Assembly: GCA_017467985.1 (NCBI GenBank)
Contig: JAFUJY010000024.1
Location: 1-9,388, forward strand
From: Bacillota bacterium
Lineage (GTDB): Bacteria > Bacillota > Clostridia > Lachnospirales > Bianqueaceae
DNA: 9,388 nt
Direction of reading: 5' to 3'
Shown: piece by piece, positions 1 through 6,581 of the stretch
Layout of the letters: every line of letters begins with the position of its first letter
Position numbering within the stretch: position 1 is the stretch's first letter
The notes under the pieces: generated by a model
What the model was told of the DNA's origin: nothing
What the model saw: only the letters and a program-made list of their open reading frames with translations
Database searches by the model: none
Program-made: the position numbers and the translations under genes

Positions 1-487
1 GCGCCATCTTTGCAGGATATGCCGGCAAGTCTTTTTCCAAATCCGTCGTTGTACAAAGCAGCTTGATATCTTCGCAGGCTGCTTTTTTGATGCGTTCATT
101 CAGTTCCGGCTCATCAATGCTGATGATTCCTTCTACTTTGGCCAGTCGGATACGATACCGGATTTCGCTGCCGGTCAGCATGTGGGTGGCAGGAATCGCC
201 ACCGCTCCCAGGCGATGGAGAGCTAACAGTATGTACCAGTAGGCATAATGACGCTTCATGATCAACATGACCCGACTGCCGCGACCGATACCATGGTGTG
301 CCAAGTAATTGGCAGCCTGCAAAGACAGCTCCGCCAGTTCTCCAAAGGAAAACTCTTTTTCCTCTCCTGTCTCGCTGCACCACACCAACGCCCGGCGATG
401 GGGTTCACAAGATGTAATCACATCCACCACATCATAGGCAAAGTTAAAATTGTCGCTGCACTCAATACTTTTAGCCAAGGGCTCCAT
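1..487 (-). CDS. AMP-forming acyl-CoA / carboxylic acid ligase, N-terminal part (gene continues past left edge)
   Basis: The reading frame opens at ATG 487-485 and stays open to the window edge, giving 162 residues. An in-frame TAG lies two codons upstream, so no earlier start exists. A GAGGAGG ribosome binding site precedes the ATG by about 12 nt. The start overlaps the end of accA by 17 bp, making this the ninth gene of the fatty acid operon. Residues 13-21 read NFNFAYDVV, a sequence typical of the N-terminus of medium-chain acyl-CoA synthetase-like AMP-binding enzymes. Residues 86-105 contain ILLALHRLGAVAIPATHML followed by a GSEIRYRI segment, also typical of the family. These enzymes activate a carboxylic acid with ATP to an acyl-adenylate and pass it to CoA. 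The ATP-binding P-loop and the C-terminal domain would lie outside the window, so the substrate cannot be judged. The family assignment is fairly safe; a role in recycling or activating fatty acids is inferred from the operon. Confidence 0.85.
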   Translation of the reverse strand, partial: MEPLAKSIECSDNFNFAYDVVDVITSCEPHRRALVWCSETGEEKEFSFGELAELSLQAANYLAHHGIGRGSRVMLIMKRHYAYWYILLALHRLGAVAIPATHMLTGSEIRYRIRLAKVEGIISIDEPELNERIKKAACEDIKLLCTTTDLEKDLPAYPAKMA

Positions 488-1280
488 GTACTACACCGCC
501 CTCCTCATAGACTCCGTATTTGCGAAAACGGTCATACCGCTGGCTCAGCAATTTGGTAGTGGAGCAACTCATCAGCCCCTGCAAATCCCCCACCAGCTGT
601 TTTTTGATATCCCTGCACATGTTCTTAAAGTGCTTGAAATCTTCACTGATCACCGTTTCCGCTACCCCCATGCGTTTCATATCCTGGGCTGTGATCTGCA
701 GGGCATCCGCCGCTTCATCTGCCTTGGAGGCATCCTTCCACAAAATACTGGCACAGCCTTCAGGAGAAATCACAGAATAACAGGCATTTTCCAGCATGTA
801 AACATAGTCCGTGGTACACAATGCCAGCGCACCGCCGCTGCCGCCTTCGCCGATAACGATGCTAATGGTGGGAGTCTCCAGGCCCATCATCTCCAGAATG
901 TTCTCGGCAATGGCCTGACCCTGGCCCCGCTCCTCTGCCTCTGCACCACAGTAGGCTCCTTGGGTATCCACAATACAGATCACCGGGCGATGGAACTTCT
1001 CGGCTTCCTTCATCAGGCGCAGGGCCTTGCGATAACCTTCCGGCTTTGGGCAACCAAAATGATTCTGAATGCGTTCATTCAGATCCTTGCCCTTTTCAAT
1101 GGCAATATAAGTCACCGGAATCCCTTCCAGAAAACCGATTCCTCCCTGAATGGCTGTATCATCACCAAATCTTCGGTCTCCGCTCAGGCTGATTCTGTCC
1201 GTAAACAGCTGCTCAATGTATTCTGCTGCCGTAGGCCGACCGCTCTGACGAACGGTTTTTAATTTATCATATGCTCTCAT
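471..1280 (-). CDS. accA: Acetyl-CoA carboxylase carboxyltransferase subunit alpha (AccA)
   Basis: This 269-residue protein is the alpha half of the carboxyltransferase, which with AccD moves CO2 from biotinylated AccB to acetyl-CoA to form malonyl-CoA in the cytoplasm. Visible family signatures are RPTAAEYI (15-22), GDRRFGDD (34-41), FGCPKPEGYRKALRLM (75-90), DTQGAYCGAEAEERGQ (105-120), the glycine-rich GEGGSGGALAL (144-154, expected to form an oxyanion-hole loop in the crotonase fold) and SPEGCASILWKD (172-183). It is shorter than the E. coli protein (about 319 residues), lacking the long N-terminal extension, which is common in Firmicutes. The ATG overlaps the accD stop as ATGA and has a strong GAGGAGG site 5-6 nt upstream, so the start is secure. 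No accB or accC lies next to it. Confidence 0.97.
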   Translation of the reverse strand: MRAYDKLKTVRQSGRPTAAEYIEQLFTDRISLSGDRRFGDDTAIQGGIGFLEGIPVTYIAIEKGKDLNERIQNHFGCPKPEGYRKALRLMKEAEKFHRPVICIVDTQGAYCGAEAEERGQGQAIAENILEMMGLETPTISIVIGEGGSGGALALCTTDYVYMLENACYSVISPEGCASILWKDASKADEAADALQITAQDMKRMGVAETVISEDFKHFKNMCRDIKKQLVGDLQGLMSCSTTKLLSQRYDRFRKYGVYEEGGVVHGALG

Positions 1281-2071
1281 GCCTGCCTCCTCACTCCATT
1301 GTGCAGTCTAAGAATGGTGCCCAAAGACGCCTTTAGTTCATCCCGGGAAACAATTTTATCTACGAAACCATGCTCCTGCAAAAATTCAGAGCTTTGGAAG
1401 TTATCCGGCAGCTGGGCACGGGTGGTTTGCTCCACAACCCGTCGTCCGGCAAAGCCTACAGTGGCCCCCGGCTCTGCCAGAATAATATCCCCCTGCATGG
1501 CAAAGGATGCGGTTACACCCCCGGTGGTGGGATTGGTCAATACCGAAATGTAGAGATTCCCCTCAGAAGCATGCTTTTGCACCGCTGCGGATACCTTGGC
1601 CATCTGCATCAAGCTGATGATTCCCTCCTGCATACGGGCACCGCCGGATGCGGTAAAGCCAATCACCGGCAGACGATGACGGGTGGCATACTCAAAGACA
1701 CGGGTAATCTTTTCTCCCACCACTGAACCCATACTGGCCATGATAAATCGGGAGTCCATCACAAACACGGCACAGGGAGATCCGCCAATCACGGCACCGC
1801 CGCAAACGACTGCATCCGCCTCTCCCGTATCTTCCTGGGCCTTTTCCAGCTTCTCAGAATATCCCGGAAAATTTAAGAAATCCACACTTTTTAGTTCTCC
1901 GGAAAGTTCCTGAAAACTATCCTTATCCACAACCTGCCGGATCCGCTCCCGAGGCGGCATCTTTAGGTATTTCCCGCACTGGGGACAGATATAAAAACTG
2001 TTTTTTTCCTTAAACTGATGCTTGCAGTATGGACAATCCAGCACCTTTTTTTCAAATAATGAAAATAACAT
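1277..2071 (-). CDS. accD: Acetyl-CoA carboxylase carboxyltransferase subunit beta (AccD)
   Basis: This 264-residue protein is the beta half of the carboxyltransferase and the partner of AccA. An N-terminal zinc ribbon is visible as C13-x2-C16 and C29-x2-C32; the 12-residue gap is shorter than the 15 seen in E. coli AccD. The crotonase-fold core carries DSRFIMASMGSVVGEKITR (106-124), TASGGARMQEGIISLMQMAK (140-159) and LTNPTTGGVTASFA (178-191), all hallmark AccD segments. A longer frame with a GTG at 2116 exists, but it would lie inside fabZ. The ATG at 2071 is preferred because GTGGAGG sits 7 nt upstream and the product then begins just before the zinc ribbon. It starts only 2 bp after the fabZ stop and its TGA overlaps the accA start, so the two subunits are translated as a pair. 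Confidence 0.96.
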   Translation of the reverse strand: MLFSLFEKKVLDCPYCKHQFKEKNSFYICPQCGKYLKMPPRERIRQVVDKDSFQELSGELKSVDFLNFPGYSEKLEKAQEDTGEADAVVCGGAVIGGSPCAVFVMDSRFIMASMGSVVGEKITRVFEYATRHRLPVIGFTASGGARMQEGIISLMQMAKVSAAVQKHASEGNLYISVLTNPTTGGVTASFAMQGDIILAEPGATVGFAGRRVVEQTTRAQLPDNFQSSEFLQEHGFVDKIVSRDELKASLGTILRLHNGVRRQA

Positions 2072-2073
2072 AA

Positions 2074-2493
2074 TTAAGCCTCCACCAGCGCAAAGGAAAA
2101 CTCTGCCTTTACGCACAATTTACCATCCACATAACCTGCCCCCTCGGCCCAGTAAAAATTCCCCTTTTGCTTGGTAATGCGGCACCGAGTCTCGAACACA
2201 TCTCCAGGACGCACCGGGTTCTTAAAGCGAACCTTATCCAGCCCTGTAAAAAATGTGGTTACGCCCGCTGACACCTCATCCTTCAGCAGAACACAGGTGG
2301 ACTGTGCCAGAATCTCACACAAAATGACACCTGGCACAATGGGGTTGCCGGGAAAATGCCCGTCCAAAAAGAATTCTTCTCCCGTGATCTTCTTAATTCC
2401 CTGGGAACTGCCATCTTCCAGCACCTGGGCACTGTCCAGCAGCAGCATGGAATTACGATGGGGCAAAATCCGCTCTAACTCCTGCCGGTTCAT
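2074..2493 (-). CDS. fabZ: 3-hydroxyacyl-[acyl-carrier-protein] dehydratase FabZ
   Basis: This 139-residue hot-dog fold protein dehydrates 3-hydroxyacyl-ACP to trans-2-enoyl-ACP. The catalytic histidine lies in GHFPGNPIVPGVILCE (45-60), with H46 as the active-site base and E60 the expected acidic partner. The N-terminal ILPHRNSMLLLD (9-20) and FTGLDKVRFKNPVRPGD (82-98) are also typical of FabZ. Its length matches the family (about 140). The start overlaps the fabF stop as ATGA, with only a weak AAGGTG ribosome binding site, so translational coupling to fabF is likely. In many Firmicutes accB lies between fabF and fabZ and accC lies between fabZ and accD; here both are absent. Whether this FabZ can also isomerise (as FabM or FabA do) to make unsaturated fatty acids cannot be seen from sequence. 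Confidence 0.96.
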   Translation of the reverse strand: MNRQELERILPHRNSMLLLDSAQVLEDGSSQGIKKITGEEFFLDGHFPGNPIVPGVILCEILAQSTCVLLKDEVSAGVTTFFTGLDKVRFKNPVRPGDVFETRCRITKQKGNFYWAEGAGYVDGKLCVKAEFSFALVEA

Positions 2494-3719
2494 GGGGTCA
2501 CCTTCTTAAATGCCAGACAGGCATTGTGTCCACCAAATCCCAACGAATTAGAAAGAGCCACCTGGATGGGATATTCTTTGGCCACATTGGGGGTATAATC
2601 CAGATCACACTCCGGGTCCGGATCCTCCAAATGAATGGTGGGGGGAATAATGCTATCCTGCAAGGCCAGCACACTGGCAATGGCTTCAATGGCACCTGCT
2701 GCTCCCAGCATATGTCCAGTCATGGATTTGGTAGAGCTGACATGGGCTTTATACGCATCCTCTCCCAGGGCCAGCTTGATCGCCTTGGTCTCCGTTACAT
2801 CATTCATCTTGGTACCGGTACCATGGGCATTGATGTATAATTTGTCGCTGTCGTAAGCCACATCCTGCAATGCCATCCGCATAGCCCGGGCAGTCTGAGT
2901 CCCTTCCGGATCAGGGGCCGTCACATGATGGGCATCACAAGTGGCGCCATAACCCACAATTTCACCGTAAATATGGGCTCCTCTAGCCTTGGCATGTTCA
3001 TACTCTTCCAGAATCATTATGCCGGCACCCTCTCCCAGTACAAAACCTCTTCTACGCTTATCAAAGGGTACACAGGCCTGGTTCGGATCCTCCTGAGTAG
3101 TCAGAGCCATACAATTTACAAAACCTGCAGCGGCCAAGGGCTGTACAGCGGCCTCACTTCCACCGGCGATGGCAGCTGTCAAATACCCATCCTTGATGGC
3201 ACGATAGGCCTCACCAATGGAGGTACTTCCTGTGGCACAGGCGGTTGCCAGACTCATGGCATTGCCGTGGGCACCATAACGAATGGCGATCTGCCCGGCG
3301 GCCATATTGATGATCATCTTGGGAACAAACTGGGGACTGACAAACTTATTGCCTTTACTGTATCTGGCATCTTCTGACTCGCAAATGGTGATGATACCGC
3401 CCACGCCGGAGCTCACATACACACCAAACATATCCGGATCCACCTGATCCTGGATCTGACTGTCCTTTACAGCCTCTTCCGCTGCACACACTGCGTACTG
3501 CACAAACAGGTCCATTTTATTGGCAGTAAGCTTATCCAGTACTCCTGCATAGGAAAAATCTTTTACCTCGGCGGCTACACTGGCCCGCAGATCCGACGCA
3601 TCGAACTTGGTAATGGGCCCCACGCCGCAGATACCCTTCTTCATGTTCTGCCAAAATTCTTCTATATTATTGCCGATGGGCGTGATCGCACCCATTCCGG
3701 TAATGACTACTCTGCTCAT
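2490..3719 (-). CDS. fabF: 3-oxoacyl-[acyl-carrier-protein] synthase II (FabF)
   Basis: This 409-residue elongating condensing enzyme joins malonyl-ACP to a growing acyl-ACP with loss of CO2. The thiolase-fold Cys-His-His triad is visible: C161 in TACATGSTS, H299 in INAHGTGTKMND and H336 in KSMTGHMLGAAG, with the conserved K331. The C-terminal GFGGHN (394-399) holds the gatekeeper phenylalanine of KAS II enzymes, and the N-terminal VVITGMGAITPIG is standard. Length is normal for FabF (about 410). The Cys-His-His set separates it from FabH, which uses Cys-His-Asn. An AAGGAGT site lies 9 nt before the ATG, and the gene starts 14 bp after fabG, the widest gap in the operon. It is the only condensing enzyme in the window. 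Confidence 0.97.
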   Translation of the reverse strand: MSRVVITGMGAITPIGNNIEEFWQNMKKGICGVGPITKFDASDLRASVAAEVKDFSYAGVLDKLTANKMDLFVQYAVCAAEEAVKDSQIQDQVDPDMFGVYVSSGVGGIITICESEDARYSKGNKFVSPQFVPKMIINMAAGQIAIRYGAHGNAMSLATACATGSTSIGEAYRAIKDGYLTAAIAGGSEAAVQPLAAAGFVNCMALTTQEDPNQACVPFDKRRRGFVLGEGAGIMILEEYEHAKARGAHIYGEIVGYGATCDAHHVTAPDPEGTQTARAMRMALQDVAYDSDKLYINAHGTGTKMNDVTETKAIKLALGEDAYKAHVSSTKSMTGHMLGAAGAIEAIASVLALQDSIIPPTIHLEDPDPECDLDYTPNVAKEYPIQVALSNSLGFGGHNACLAFKKVTP

Positions 3720-3733
3720 AATTATTAAACTCC

Positions 3734-4408
3734 TTATATTAATCCGCCGTCTGCCTTCAGCACTGCTCCTGTAATATATGAAGCCTTATCTGAGGCTAAA
3801 AACACTGCCAGCTCGGCGATTTCCCCTGCCTGACCAAAACGGCGCATGGGGATCTTATTTTTCACTTCATCATTTTGCTGAAAATCCACTGTCATGTCGG
3901 TTTCGATAAAACCCGGTGCGATGGCATTACAGGTAATGCCCCGGGGTGCCAGTTCCTTTGCCGCGCTTTGTGTTAGGGCAATTACCCCTGCCTTGGACGC
4001 GGCATAGTTGGTCTGGCCCGCATTGCCGGTGATCCCACTGACTGAACTGATATTAATGATTCGGCCACTGCGCTTTTTACAAAAGATGGGATACACCTGC
4101 TTCATGGTATAAAATGTTCCATACAAATTGGTCTTGATGACTGCATCAAACTCTTCCGGCTTCATGGACAGCATTAATTTATCCTTGGTAATGCCCGCAC
4201 TGTTGACCAAAATATCAATGGTTCCGTAATCCTTTATAATCTGGGCAAATACCTGCTGCACCTGGCTGTAATCTGCCACATCGCAGGCATAGGAAGAACT
4301 GCGGGAAAGATTGACCACTGTCGCCCCTTCCCTTTCAAAGGCTTCACAAATGGCCTTGCCAATCCCCCGGGAACCACCGGTCACAACTGCAACTTTCCCT
4401 TTTAACAT
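3734..4408 (-). CDS. fabG: 3-oxoacyl-[acyl-carrier-protein] reductase FabG (short form)
   Basis: This 224-residue short-chain dehydrogenase reduces 3-oxoacyl-ACP to 3-hydroxyacyl-ACP with NADPH. Visible elements are the TGGSRGIG nucleotide loop (10-17), NSAG (69-72, in place of the usual NNAG), N94, S122, Y135 and K139 in NYAASKAG, and APGFIETDM (164-172). It is about 20 residues shorter than typical FabG. The segment after the second strand goes directly from NLSRSSSYA to CDVAD, so the usual helix between them is missing, much as in mycobacterial MabA. R36 and S37 in this loop could favour NADPH. An AGGAGGT site lies 6 nt before the ATG, and the start overlaps the fabD stop by 7 bp. Operon position and the SDR core make FabG the clear call. 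Confidence 0.95.
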   Translation of the reverse strand: MLKGKVAVVTGGSRGIGKAICEAFEREGATVVNLSRSSSYACDVADYSQVQQVFAQIIKDYGTIDILVNSAGITKDKLMLSMKPEEFDAVIKTNLYGTFYTMKQVYPIFCKKRSGRIINISSVSGITGNAGQTNYAASKAGVIALTQSAAKELAPRGITCNAIAPGFIETDMTVDFQQNDEVKNKIPMRRFGQAGEIAELAVFLASDKASYITGAVLKADGGLI

Positions 4409-5292
4409 CCCAGCACCTCCTGGGCCCCGGCCACAGTTTCTACTGCATAGGCCTTCGCCTCCGGCAAAATCTTGTTCACCAGCTTCTGCAGTACCGTACC
4501 GGCACCCACTTCAATAAAAGTATCTACCCCGGCGGCTGCCATATTGCGGATGGTCTTTTCCCACAAAACGGGATGATTCATCTGGTACTGCAGCTCACTT
4601 CCGGTATAAACTTCACCGGTATAATTGGCGTATACGGGCATGGTAAGAGGTGAATACTCTGGGATTACTTTTGCAAACTCAGCTGCGGCCTGATCCATAA
4701 AGAGAGAATGAAAACCGCCGCTCACCTTCAAGGGCAAGAGTCTTCCACCCTTGGCCTTGACTGTATCGGCCACTGCGTTCATATGTTCTTTAAGCATGGC
4801 TGCGCTCACCTGACCGGGACAATTATAATTGACCGGATACACCTGCTCAAACTGGCCGCACACTTCCCGGACGGTCTCATCATCCAGCTTCAAAATAGCA
4901 GCCATGCCCGCATCCACATTCTTAGATGCGGCGCCCATCAACTGCCCACGCTTACACACCAGTTCAAACCCGGTTTGTGCATCATAGGCTCCTGCAAAGG
5001 CCAGCGCCGGGATCTCCCCCAGGCTGAACCCCGCCACCATATCCGGCTGCAGTCCCTGATTTTGCAAATACATGGCCGCCGCCAAGTCCGCCAAATACAA
5101 GCAGGGCTGGGTATTCTCCGTCTGCTTGAGCGTCTCATCATCGCCGTTTTGCATCTGTTCCAGTGTACCGGGGCGATAAGCCTCCGCCCGGTCCATCATC
5201 TGCTTTACCGAATCGTCTGCATGATAAAACTCCATGCCCATCCCCTTGTGCTGAGCACCCTGCCCAGAAAATAAAAATGCTACTTTACCCAT
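4402..5292 (-). CDS. fabD: Malonyl-CoA:ACP S-malonyltransferase FabD
   Basis: This 296-residue enzyme transfers malonate from CoA to the phosphopantetheine arm of AcpP, supplying the extender unit. Motifs seen are FLFSGQGAQ (6-14), the nucleophile elbow GFSLGE with S90, R115 in CKRGQLM (which should bind the malonyl carboxylate) and H195 in GGFHSLFM as the catalytic base. The elbow has Phe where E. coli FabD has His (GHSLGE). Residues 157-167 (NCPGQVSAAML) depart from the usual N-x-P-x-QVVIsG pattern. The key catalytic residues are intact, so the enzyme is probably active. The ATG overlaps the end of fabK by 13 bp and is preceded by GAGAGGGG about 6 nt upstream. Confidence 0.96.
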   Translation of the reverse strand: MGKVAFLFSGQGAQHKGMGMEFYHADDSVKQMMDRAEAYRPGTLEQMQNGDDETLKQTENTQPCLYLADLAAAMYLQNQGLQPDMVAGFSLGEIPALAFAGAYDAQTGFELVCKRGQLMGAASKNVDAGMAAILKLDDETVREVCGQFEQVYPVNYNCPGQVSAAMLKEHMNAVADTVKAKGGRLLPLKVSGGFHSLFMDQAAAEFAKVIPEYSPLTMPVYANYTGEVYTGSELQYQMNHPVLWEKTIRNMAAAGVDTFIEVGAGTVLQKLVNKILPEAKAYAVETVAGAQEVLGC

Positions 5293-6224
5293 TGACTTGC
5301 CCCTCTCAAAATACGCTCACAGTCGTTATACACTTCATCCACAATGGCCTTGGCGCTCATCTGGGTATTGACCATGCCCGAGATCTGCCCTGCCAGGAAA
5401 CTGCCTTCATCCTTATTGCCTTCCACGGCGGCTTTTCTCAAAGCACCCGCACCCAGCTGAGCCACATCCTCCGCTGTTGTCGCCGGATCATACTCAATCT
5501 TGGCAAAATTGCGGCTGAATTTGTTCTTGATGCCCCTACAGCTGCTGGCCTGGAATCTGCGCCCTGTCACGATGGTGGATATATCACTGGCCTTCAAAAC
5601 CATCTCCTTATATACTGGATGTACGCCGCACTCCTCAGCCACTAAGAAACGGGTACCCATTTGGATGCCTTCAGCTCCCAACATCATGGCTGCAGCCATC
5701 CCCCGTCCATCGGCAATACCACCCGCTGCCAACACCGGAATGGTGACTGCGTCACATACTTGGGGTACCAGGGCCATGGTGGTTAATTCACCGATATGCC
5801 CTCCGGATTCCTGCCCTTCTGCGATCACTGCCGCTGCACCTGCCCGCTGGGCACTTTTTGCCATGGCAACGGAAGCCACCACCGGGATCACCTTGGAATC
5901 CTTCCATAATTCTATGTACTGTGTGCAGCTGCCGGCACCGGTGGTAATCACCGGCACCCTTTTCTCCGCCAACAGCTGGGCCACTTCCTTTACATGGGGG
6001 CTCATGAGCATAACATTGATACCAAAGGGCTGATCCGTCAGCTGGTGGATCAAATCGATCTGCCCTGCCACATATTCCACATCCGCATTCATGGCGGAGA
6101 TAATACCCAGGCCTCCGGCGTTAGATACTGCCGCTGCCAGCTTGGCATCCGCAATCCAGGCCATCCCCCCCTGAAATATGGGCTTTTCAATCCCCAGCTG
6201 CTCACAGATTCTGCTGCGGATCAT
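5280..6224 (-). CDS. fabK: Enoyl-[acyl-carrier-protein] reductase II, FMN-dependent (FabK)
   Basis: This 314-residue TIM-barrel flavoprotein performs the last step of each elongation cycle, reducing enoyl-ACP with NAD(P)H through FMN. It belongs to the nitronate monooxygenase-like family; the operon setting and segments KPIFQGGMAWIAD (14-26), GGLGIISAM (37-45), AEGQESGGHIGEL (135-147, H143 corresponding to the catalytic His of Streptococcus FabK) and VLAAGGIADGRGMAAAMMLG support FabK rather than a detoxifying paralogue. It differs in fold from FabI, and FabK enzymes are generally insensitive to triclosan. No FabI-type reductase is present in the window. The ATG overlaps the acpP stop as ATGA with only a weak upstream purine run, so translation probably depends on coupling to acpP. 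Confidence 0.95.
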   Translation of the reverse strand: MIRSRICEQLGIEKPIFQGGMAWIADAKLAAAVSNAGGLGIISAMNADVEYVAGQIDLIHQLTDQPFGINVMLMSPHVKEVAQLLAEKRVPVITTGAGSCTQYIELWKDSKVIPVVASVAMAKSAQRAGAAAVIAEGQESGGHIGELTTMALVPQVCDAVTIPVLAAGGIADGRGMAAAMMLGAEGIQMGTRFLVAEECGVHPVYKEMVLKASDISTIVTGRRFQASSCRGIKNKFSRNFAKIEYDPATTAEDVAQLGAGALRKAAVEGNKDEGSFLAGQISGMVNTQMSAKAIVDEVYNDCERILRGASQWVK

Positions 6225-6445
6225 TCTGCCTTACCCGCCTTGATGTGGGCAATCAAATCTCCCACCGTTGCCAGTGCTGCGTTGGGCTCGGTCTCAGTGC
6301 CAAACTCCTGATCCACCTTCATCAACAACTCTACAATATCCAAAGAATCCAGCCCCATGCTGTCGAAGCGAGTCGCCTCAGTGATGGTCTCCACGTCAAA
6401 ATCCACAGTCTCCGCCATAATTTCCTTAATTTTTTCCAGTTCCAT
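6221..6445 (-). CDS. acpP: Acyl carrier protein AcpP
   Basis: This 74-residue acidic four-helix protein carries the growing acyl chain on a 4'-phosphopantetheine arm. The attachment site is S34 in FDSMGLDSLDIVELLMKVD (residues 27-45), a textbook ACP signature. Length and acidity fit the family. It is the first gene of the FAS II operon. An AAGGAG site lies 7-8 nt before the ATG, and just upstream of that site is a 7-bp hairpin. The TGA stop overlaps the fabK start. Being first and having a strong site would allow high expression, as usually needed for ACP. The holo-ACP synthase gene is not in the window. Confidence 0.97.
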   Translation of the reverse strand: MELEKIKEIMAETVDFDVETITEATRFDSMGLDSLDIVELLMKVDQEFGTETEPNAALATVGDLIAHIKAGKAE

Positions 6446-6460
6446 AATTCTACTCCTTCT

Positions 6461-6479
6461 TGCTTATTTCCCATAAGCA
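6461..6479 (-). promoter_or_regulatory. Hairpin in the acpP leader, next to the ribosome binding site
   Basis: On the minus strand TGCTTAT, a 5-nt loop GGGAA and ATAAGCA form a perfect 7-bp stem. It ends only 2 nt before the AAGGAG site of acpP (6453-6458). The structure could protect the transcript's 5' part or influence ribosome access. No role is proven, and a 7-bp AT-rich stem can occur by chance. A smaller stem, GTAGC/GCTAC, lies upstream at 6495-6513. Confidence 0.45.
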
Positions 6480-6510
6480 GTTTATAATGATGTTGTAGCT
6501 TTTTTCCTGC

Positions 6511-6536
6511 TACGCTTAGTTAGAGTTTCGGTAACA
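6511..6536 (-). promoter_or_regulatory. Possible ECF-type promoter for the acpP operon
   Basis: On the minus strand TGTTAC (6536-6531), a 16-nt spacer and CGTA (6514-6511) resemble the spacing and -10 element of extracytoplasmic-function promoters such as those of Bacillus SigW and SigX (consensus close to TGAAAC or TGTAAC, N16-17, CGTA or CGAC). Transcription would start near 6504, leaving a leader of roughly 60 nt. The -35 match is imperfect. An alternative vegetative -10, TATAAA, lies at 6486-6481 but has no good -35. This is a pattern match only. Confidence 0.25.
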
Positions 6537-6547
6537 AAATTAGTTAC
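6531..6547. promoter_or_regulatory. 17-bp operator-like palindrome in the divergent control region
   Basis: The sequence GTAACAAAATTAGTTAC is symmetrical about its central base in 7 of 8 base pairs. Such dyads are typical binding sites of dimeric helix-turn-helix repressors. It overlaps the possible -35 element facing acpP and lies within the shared promoter region of the FAS operon and the sigma factor gene. It does not match the FapR or FabT boxes I know. A third GTAAC copy lies at 6581-6585. Confidence 0.4.
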
Positions 6548-6555
6548 GATTTTTT

Positions 6556-6581
6556 CAAAAATTTTCTTTTGAAAATTTTTG
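6556..6581. repeat. AT-rich perfect inverted repeat, 11-bp arms, 4-nt loop
   Basis: CAAAAATTTTC (6556-6566) and GAAAATTTTTG (6571-6581) are perfect inverted copies separated by TTTT. It is not a convincing Rho-independent terminator: the stem is almost all A-T and neither side has a standard GC stem plus T-run. It may be a protein binding site, a cruciform-prone element or a curved-DNA tract between the two divergent promoters. Confidence 0.55.

Noticed and set aside
114..383. Minus-strand frame of 89 codons near the left edge
   Set aside because: A different frame on the same strand encodes the acyl-CoA ligase from 487 to the window edge with family motifs; this one is a shadow.
450..1262. 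Long plus-strand reading frame (270 codons) opposite accA
   Set aside because: It lies fully antisense to a clear accA, has no family signature and no ribosome binding site; it is a by-product of accA codon bias.
2072..2116. GTG start for accD adding 15 residues
   Set aside because: It lies inside fabZ, lacks a good ribosome binding site, and the extra residues do not look like an AccD N-terminus; ATG 2071 has GTGGAGG 7 nt upstream.
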